Shown: in pieces, positions 7,262 through 10,009 of the stretch
Position numbering within the stretch: the first letter of the stretch is position 1
Layout: the number at the start of each line of letters is the position of its first letter
Source: Rhizobacter sp.
GTDB taxonomy: Bacteria; Pseudomonadota; Gammaproteobacteria; Burkholderiales; Burkholderiaceae_C
Length of the DNA stretch: 10,009 bases
Direction: 5' to 3'
Assembly (NCBI GenBank): GCA_014380155.1
Contig: JACMKJ010000181.1
Coordinates: 1-10,009 of the forward strand
Position numbers and translations under genes: made by a program
The notes under the pieces: model-generated
The model's database searches: none
Seen by the model: only the letters and a program-made list of their open reading frames with translations
What the model was told of the DNA's origin: nothing

Positions 7262-7278
7262 ATTAATAACTTTTTAAC
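7262..7278. promoter_or_regulatory. Candidate operator: tandem TTAA half-sites between divergent genes
   Basis: In a GC-rich setting this AT-rich stretch reads ATTAAT, five bases, TTTAAC. The two TTAA cores (7263-7266 and 7274-7277) are 11 bp apart, one helical turn. That is the layout of direct-repeat sites for OmpR/PhoB-family dimers, and close to the PmrA box YTTAAK-N5-YTTAAK. On the minus strand TATTAAT could also serve as a -10 element for the regulator, with a poor -35. Function is inferred from layout and position only. Confidence 0.45.
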
Positions 7279-7316
7279 GCCGCGTGCGCAGCATCGGGGC
7301 TGTGTGTGAATTGCCC

Positions 7317-7320
7317 GGAG
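7317..7320 (+). promoter_or_regulatory. Ribosome binding site deciding the start at 7326
   Basis: GGAG lies 5 bases before ATG 7326. It supports this start over a GTG in the same frame at 7284, which would lie inside the regulatory spacer. Confidence 0.55.
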
Positions 7321-7325
7321 TTGCC

Positions 7326-7787
7326 ATGAACGTGTTGAGCCCCGCCCACCCGACCCGCCCGACGCTCCTGAGCGAGCGCGACGCAGCGACCTTCTTCAGA
7401 GAGTGTTTCATCGATGAGTTGGCGCGTGCGGCTTGGCGCGACCCGGTGCAGTACCGGCGCGAGCTGCTGGCCGACAGCCCGCGCCTGCGCGGTGTGCTCG
7501 ATGAAGCAGCCCGAACTGTCGGCTGGAGCCGCGCGCTGCCCGAAGGGCATGCGCGTGGCATGGCGCTCAGCGTTACCGGCGGTGTGGTGGCGGCGCATGT
7601 GGCGGAAATCTCGCAAGGCGACGACTGGGCCCCGCGTGTGCACCGGACCGTGACGGTGGTCGAGAGCGGTGATGGCGAGCCGAGCCTGGCGCAGGCCGAT
7701 GCGTCGTCGGCGGGTGCCGCAGCGGCCTTGGCCAACGCCCTGGCGGCGCTGCATGCCCGCCTCAACCTGCAAGGAGCGCAGACATGA
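7326..7787 (+). CDS. Short protein resembling a fragment of a molybdopterin oxidoreductase large subunit
   Basis: The 153-residue product is no complete enzyme. Residues 24-115 (FRECFIDELARAAWRDPVQY, RRELL, SPRLRGVLDEAARTVGW, LPEGHARGMAL, GGVVAAHVAEIS, HRTVTVVESG) follow in order the pattern of the C-terminal part of isoquinoline 1-oxidoreductase beta subunits and related xanthine/aldehyde oxidase large subunits (FIDELAHAAGKDPVAYR, aerAGWG.PLPaGrarG, V.rvV.avDcG). Those enzymes are about 700 residues long. Here the molybdopterin-binding parts before this segment are missing, and the following AQxEGG-like stretch has become an Ala-rich run (121-144). It is either a decaying remnant or a small protein reused for another job. 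A ribosome binding site, an open frame and an ATGA overlap with the next ORF argue for translation. The assignment is from remembered family patterns, not from an alignment. Confidence 0.6.
   Translation: MNVLSPAHPTRPTLLSERDAATFFRECFIDELARAAWRDPVQYRRELLADSPRLRGVLDEAARTVGWSRALPEGHARGMALSVTGGVVAAHVAEISQGDDWAPRVHRTVTVVESGDGEPSLAQADASSAGAAAALANALAALHARLNLQGAQT
7771..7776 (+). promoter_or_regulatory. Strong ribosome binding site for the 63-residue ORF
   Basis: AAGGAG, the best Shine-Dalgarno match noted in this window, lies 7 bases before ATG 7784, inside the end of the preceding gene. It is the main reason to believe the small downstream ORF is translated. Confidence 0.65.
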
Positions 7788-7975
7788 CGGCCCCCAAGGT
7801 GTTTTCATTTGCCACCATGATGGTGAGGGCACAGCGCCGCCATGCAGCGCGTCTGGCGGCCCAGGAATCGCCGGCATCTCAGCCGCAGCGCAGAGACCTG
7901 GCCTTGCGCTCACCGATGCACGACGTGGGCTCCTTCATTCAGCGCATCACGCTGACCAAAGGCAAGCACGCCTGA
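7784..7975 (+). CDS. Small basic protein, function unknown
   Basis: The 63-residue ORF starts in an ATGA overlap with the preceding gene and has AAGGAG 7 bases upstream, so it is probably co-translated with the molybdo-enzyme-like fragment. The product is strongly basic: 11 Lys/Arg against 3 acidic residues. It has a possible amphipathic helix at about 12-27 (MMVRAQRRHAARLAAQ), a Pro/Gln/Arg segment in the middle, and a more ordered-looking end, MHDVGSFIQRITLTKGKHA. It has no transmembrane helix, signal peptide or cysteine. I recognise no family. Nucleic-acid or phosphate binding would fit the charge but is speculation. Confidence 0.5.
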   Translation: MTAPKVFSFATMMVRAQRRHAARLAAQESPASQPQRRDLALRSPMHDVGSFIQRITLTKGKHA

Positions 7976-8027
7976 GGCGGTGTCGGTGAAATACCATCGC
8001 CCGAGCTTGCGCTGACAGGAACCCTGC

Positions 8028-8633
8028 ATGAACCTTCGTATTCAATGCCAATGTGGCGCGCTGCACGGCGAGGTCAGCCACACTGAGCGGGCGCTGCGAG
8101 GTGTTTGTTATTGCAAGGACTGCCGCGCCTACTCGCACCACCTCGGCCAGGCAGCGGTGGCGCACGATTCCCTCGGTGGCGTCGAGTTCGTGGCCACGCA
8201 GGCCCAGCATGTGACCCTGACAGCGGGCACGCAGCACCTTGCATGCCTGTCTTTGTCTGAGAAGGGGCTGTTGCGCTGGTATGCCAGGTGCTGCAACACG
8301 CCCATCGGCAACACCACGAGAAACTGGAAGTTCGCTTATGTGGGGCTGCTCCATACCTGCTTGACGGCTGACCCGGCTTCTTATGAACGTGACTTTCCGC
8401 GGGTTCAGATGCGTGTGAACACAGGCGGCGCCAGAGAGACGCCACCCGCCATGACCTTCAGCACCATCGCCGCGTTGTTGGGCTTTGTGCCCCGCGTCAT
8501 GTTGAGCGGAGTGAATGGCGCGTACCGGCAGACGCCATTCTTCAACGCGCCAGCAGGTACGCCGCGTGTTGAAGCCATCGTGCTGACAAAGCCCGAGAGG
8601 GATCGTGCCCGCGCTGCCGCATCTCACGCATGA
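8028..8633 (+). CDS. GFA/DUF6151-like cysteine-rich, probably zinc-binding protein
   Basis: The 201-residue protein begins with CQCG (Cys7, Cys9), followed by CYCKDCRAY (Cys27, Cys29, Cys32) and RWYARCCNTPIGNT (Cys88, Cys89). This is the cysteine layout of the glutathione-dependent formaldehyde-activating enzyme (GFA) fold and of the related DUF6151 family, where the cysteines hold zinc. The length and the conserved LACLSLSEKGLLRWYA stretch fit DUF6151 better than true Gfa. No enzymatic activity is established for that group, so I do not call it a formaldehyde enzyme. AGGA lies 8 bases before ATG 8028. It is 52 bases after the small basic ORF and 65 bases before the DUF4124 gene, all in one direction, so a shared transcript is possible. 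Confidence 0.78.
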   Translation: MNLRIQCQCGALHGEVSHTERALRGVCYCKDCRAYSHHLGQAAVAHDSLGGVEFVATQAQHVTLTAGTQHLACLSLSEKGLLRWYARCCNTPIGNTTRNWKFAYVGLLHTCLTADPASYERDFPRVQMRVNTGGARETPPAMTFSTIAALLGFVPRVMLSGVNGAYRQTPFFNAPAGTPRVEAIVLTKPERDRARAAASHA

Positions 8634-8698
8634 CGCCGTCAGTCGCCCTTGCAGCCATACTTCGCAACCCGATCCCGTATCACCTCCCGGCCCATCTC

Positions 8699-9157
8699 AT
8701 GAGACTTTCAGTGCATCGCCCCAAGCTGTCGTTGGCCGCCGTGGTGTGGCTGTGTGCGCTCTCCGCGAACGGCGCCGAGCTGTACAAATGGGTCGATGAG
8801 AAGGGCCGGACGCACTACTCGCAGCGAAATGAATCAAGCGGGAAGACAAAAGCCGAGCAGCTGAAAATCTCGGCGCCAGGGCCTTCAGCATCCACTCCTG
8901 TCTCGGGCGGCCCGCGCAGCTCTGAGCAAGAGAAACCCACCAAGCCCGCCGTGGCACAGAACTCTGGCGACACGAGGCCCGCAGTTTCACCAGCGGCACC
9001 GGGTTCGCGCAACGACGCTGTTGAAACCGACGCGTCAAAGTGCAAGCTGGCTCGCGCCGTGCTCAGTGGCGCCGTCCAGCACGGAAACGGCGCGCCAACT
9101 GACGCCTACGACCGGCAGGTCGCACAAAGTGATGTCCGGGCGTTCTGCGGCCGGTGA
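8699..9157 (+). CDS. Exported DUF4124-domain protein
   Basis: A 152-residue protein with a signal peptide (basic MRLSVHRPKL, hydrophobic SLAAVVWLCA, probable cleavage after SANGA at residue 26). It continues directly with ELYKWVDEKGRTHYSQRN (27-43), the hallmark of DUF4124, a small beta domain common in proteobacterial envelope proteins. A Pro/Ser/Ala-rich linker (about 59-105) leads to a C-terminal motif with two cysteines, Cys115 (SKCKLARAVLSGAVQHG) and Cys150 (SDVRAFCGR). In the periplasm these could form a disulfide. An earlier ATG at 8630 overlaps the preceding stop as ATGA, but it would put 23 extra residues ahead of the signal peptide, so 8699 is preferred although its ribosome site is poor. 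The role is unknown; the family is only described by its domain. Confidence 0.8.
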   Translation: MRLSVHRPKLSLAAVVWLCALSANGAELYKWVDEKGRTHYSQRNESSGKTKAEQLKISAPGPSASTPVSGGPRSSEQEKPTKPAVAQNSGDTRPAVSPAAPGSRNDAVETDASKCKLARAVLSGAVQHGNGAPTDAYDRQVAQSDVRAFCGR

Positions 9158-9229
9158 TCTGCGTGCAGGCTCGTGCGGGTCGCCTCGAGAGAGGTCCTGT
9201 AAGTTCAGGCCGCAAGGCCGTGCCGCATT

Positions 9230-9778
9230 TCAAACAATGAATGGCACGAAGCGCTTGCTCGATTTCATGTATTCGGCATAAGCCGAACCAAAGTGCTGCA
9301 GGCACTCGGCCTCGTCGCGCAGCGCGGTGATGAACAGCGCCACGCTCGCCACACTCACCAGCGCGGTGCTCGCGACCGCGATGTCTTTCAGCCAGGCACC
9401 CCAGGCCAAATAGAGCAGGGCGGCATACATCGGGTGGCGGATGTAGCGAAAGAGTCCGCTGGTCACGAGCTGTGAGGTTTTTTCGAAGGCAAACAACTCG
9501 GCGTCTTGCCGCTCGCTGCCGGGCCGGCCGATCTTCTTCAGCAACTGCACCGCGTGCACCGCCAGGCCGATGGAGCTGGCGAGCAGCAGCCACGAAACGA
9601 TCTGCCGCGGCGAAAACGGGTCGACCGTCCACATGGGGAAGTTGCGCAGCACCAGCGCCAGCATGCATTCCCAGGCGATGAAGCGGTAGAAGCCATGTGA
9701 GCGCGGGTTGAGCAGCGCGCGCCGCGAGACCCAGGCGAAGAAGGCTGTGCCCGCGCAGAAGATCAGCAGTTCGGTCAT
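9230..9778 (-). CDS. Isoprenylcysteine/phospholipid methyltransferase-like membrane protein
   Basis: A 182-residue integral membrane protein with hydrophobic helices at about 2-18, 30-48, 60-80, 112-130 and 133-152. After a cytosolic loop, the segment SGLFRYIRHPMYAALL (107-122) carries the RHPxY motif of the ICMT/PEMT superfamily. LRDEAECLQHFGSAYAEYMKSSKRFVPF (153-180) is the second half of the S-adenosylmethionine site, with the usual E...FG..Y..Y....RF.P pattern. Bacterial members methylate lipids, isoprenoid-type or other small substrates, and most have no known substrate, so neither is assigned here. It converges on the DUF4124 gene with 72 bases between them. It lies 83 bases downstream of the flgN-like end on the same strand, separated by a terminator-like hairpin, so it probably has its own promoter. 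Confidence 0.82.
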   Translation of the reverse strand: MTELLIFCAGTAFFAWVSRRALLNPRSHGFYRFIAWECMLALVLRNFPMWTVDPFSPRQIVSWLLLASSIGLAVHAVQLLKKIGRPGSERQDAELFAFEKTSQLVTSGLFRYIRHPMYAALLYLAWGAWLKDIAVASTALVSVASVALFITALRDEAECLQHFGSAYAEYMKSSKRFVPFIV

Positions 9779-9804
9779 GGCAGAAAAAATGCCCCCAAAG
9801 AGAA

Positions 9805-9824
9805 GCGGCCCTTGAAAGGGCCGC
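9805..9824 (-). terminator. Rho-independent-type terminator after the flgN-like gene
   Basis: GCGGCCCT-TGAA-AGGGCCGC is a perfect 8-bp stem (9 bp if the loop closes to two bases). On the minus strand it is followed by TTCTCTTT and, further on, ATTTTTTC. It lies 37 bases after the minus-strand stop at 9862 and before the start of the methyltransferase-like gene at 9778, so it would end transcripts of the flagellar operon entering from the right. Confidence 0.75.
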
Positions 9825-9861
9825 AGTGTCTCATTCGCCGCGCGCGGCGGCCGGGTGGGGC

Positions 9862-10009
9862 TCAGGCCTGGATCACACCACCACGCATGGCGCGCTCTGC
9901 ACCGGCGGTGGAGTAGACCGACGCGGCGCGGTCGCGCGGCATAAGCACGTCGATCGCGCGGTCAAGTGCGGCCGTGGCGCGGGCCAGCGACTCGCGTTGC
10001 GAGGCCACC
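9862..10009 (-). CDS. flgN: C-terminal end of a probable FlgN flagellar chaperone, N-terminal part outside the window
   Basis: Forty-eight codons are visible, open to the window edge and ending in TGA. They encode a helical stretch (SQRESLARATAALDRAIDVL) followed by MPRDRAASVYSTAGAERAMR. A last helix leading into a V/LY..xG motif and a short tail is how FlgN, the export chaperone of the hook-filament junction proteins FlgK and FlgL, ends in many relatives. In Burkholderiales flgA-flgM-flgN often form an operon that ends with flgN, which agrees with the strand and with the terminator directly after it. With only the tail in view, another small helical flagellar protein cannot be excluded. Confidence 0.5.
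   Translation of the reverse strand, partial: VASQRESLARATAALDRAIDVLMPRDRAASVYSTAGAERAMRGGVIQA

Noticed and set aside
8028..8633. Calling this gene gfa, glutathione-dependent formaldehyde-activating enzyme
   Set aside because: The cysteine layout is shared, but the length and the region around the last cysteine pair fit the uncharacterised DUF6151 group better, and no formaldehyde dehydrogenase gene is nearby.
8630..8698. Upstream ATG for the DUF4124 protein, overlapping the previous stop as ATGA
   Set aside because: It would place 23 residues before an otherwise normal signal peptide. Translational coupling remains possible but is less likely than the start at 8699.
9208..9219. GGCC-GCAA-GGCC hairpin between the convergent DUF4124 and methyltransferase-like genes
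   Set aside because: A four-base stem with no T-run is too weak to call a terminator, and I see nothing else in this 72-base gap.

Overview
This is a GC-rich stretch of chromosome, most probably from a betaproteobacterium of the order Burkholderiales (Leptothrix/Rhizobacter/Rubrivivax-like). The basis is the flhF-flhG-fliA gene order, the protein signatures, and a 'SVIPAQAGIQ'-encoding intergenic palindrome of a kind common in that group. Genus and species cannot be fixed by eye.

Left part (1-4393, plus strand): a flagellar regulation and chemotaxis block. It holds the 3' part of flhF (SRP-type GTPase, start outside the window), a MinD-like FlhG homologue that appears to have lost its P-loop, fliA (sigma-28), and a soluble methyl-accepting chemotaxis protein with its sensor domain behind the signalling domain. 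The genes are closely spaced and probably co-transcribed. FlhF and FlhG set flagellar position and number, FliA switches on late flagellar genes, and the receptor would feed the chemotaxis pathway. A four-helix membrane-anchored methyltransferase follows 7 bases later, at 4401-5150.

Middle (5128-7238, minus strand): a QseBC/PmrAB-type two-component system, response regulator then histidine kinase, joined by an ATGA overlap. The kinase converges on the methyltransferase, and its last ~28 codons are read through a degenerate intergenic palindromic repeat. A divergent 87-base spacer (7239-7325) carries two TTAA half-sites 11 bp apart, a plausible operator for the regulator.

Right part (7326-9157, plus strand): a short ORF resembling an internal piece of a molybdopterin oxidoreductase large subunit (isoquinoline oxidoreductase beta-subunit type), coupled by ATGA to a very basic 63-residue ORF with a strong ribosome binding site. 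Then come a GFA/DUF6151-like cysteine-rich protein and a secreted DUF4124 protein. On the minus strand lie an isoprenylcysteine/phospholipid methyltransferase-like membrane protein (9230-9778), a rho-independent-type hairpin, and the C-terminal end of what is probably flgN. Flagellar genes therefore flank a ~5.4 kb accessory segment (4401-9778).

The points most worth following up are the ATPase-dead FlhG that keeps the FlhF-activating DQAxxLR motif, the molybdo-enzyme fragment with its coupled small basic protein, and the repeat-extended kinase. I do not see a CRISPR array, tRNA, rRNA, transposase or phage gene in the window.
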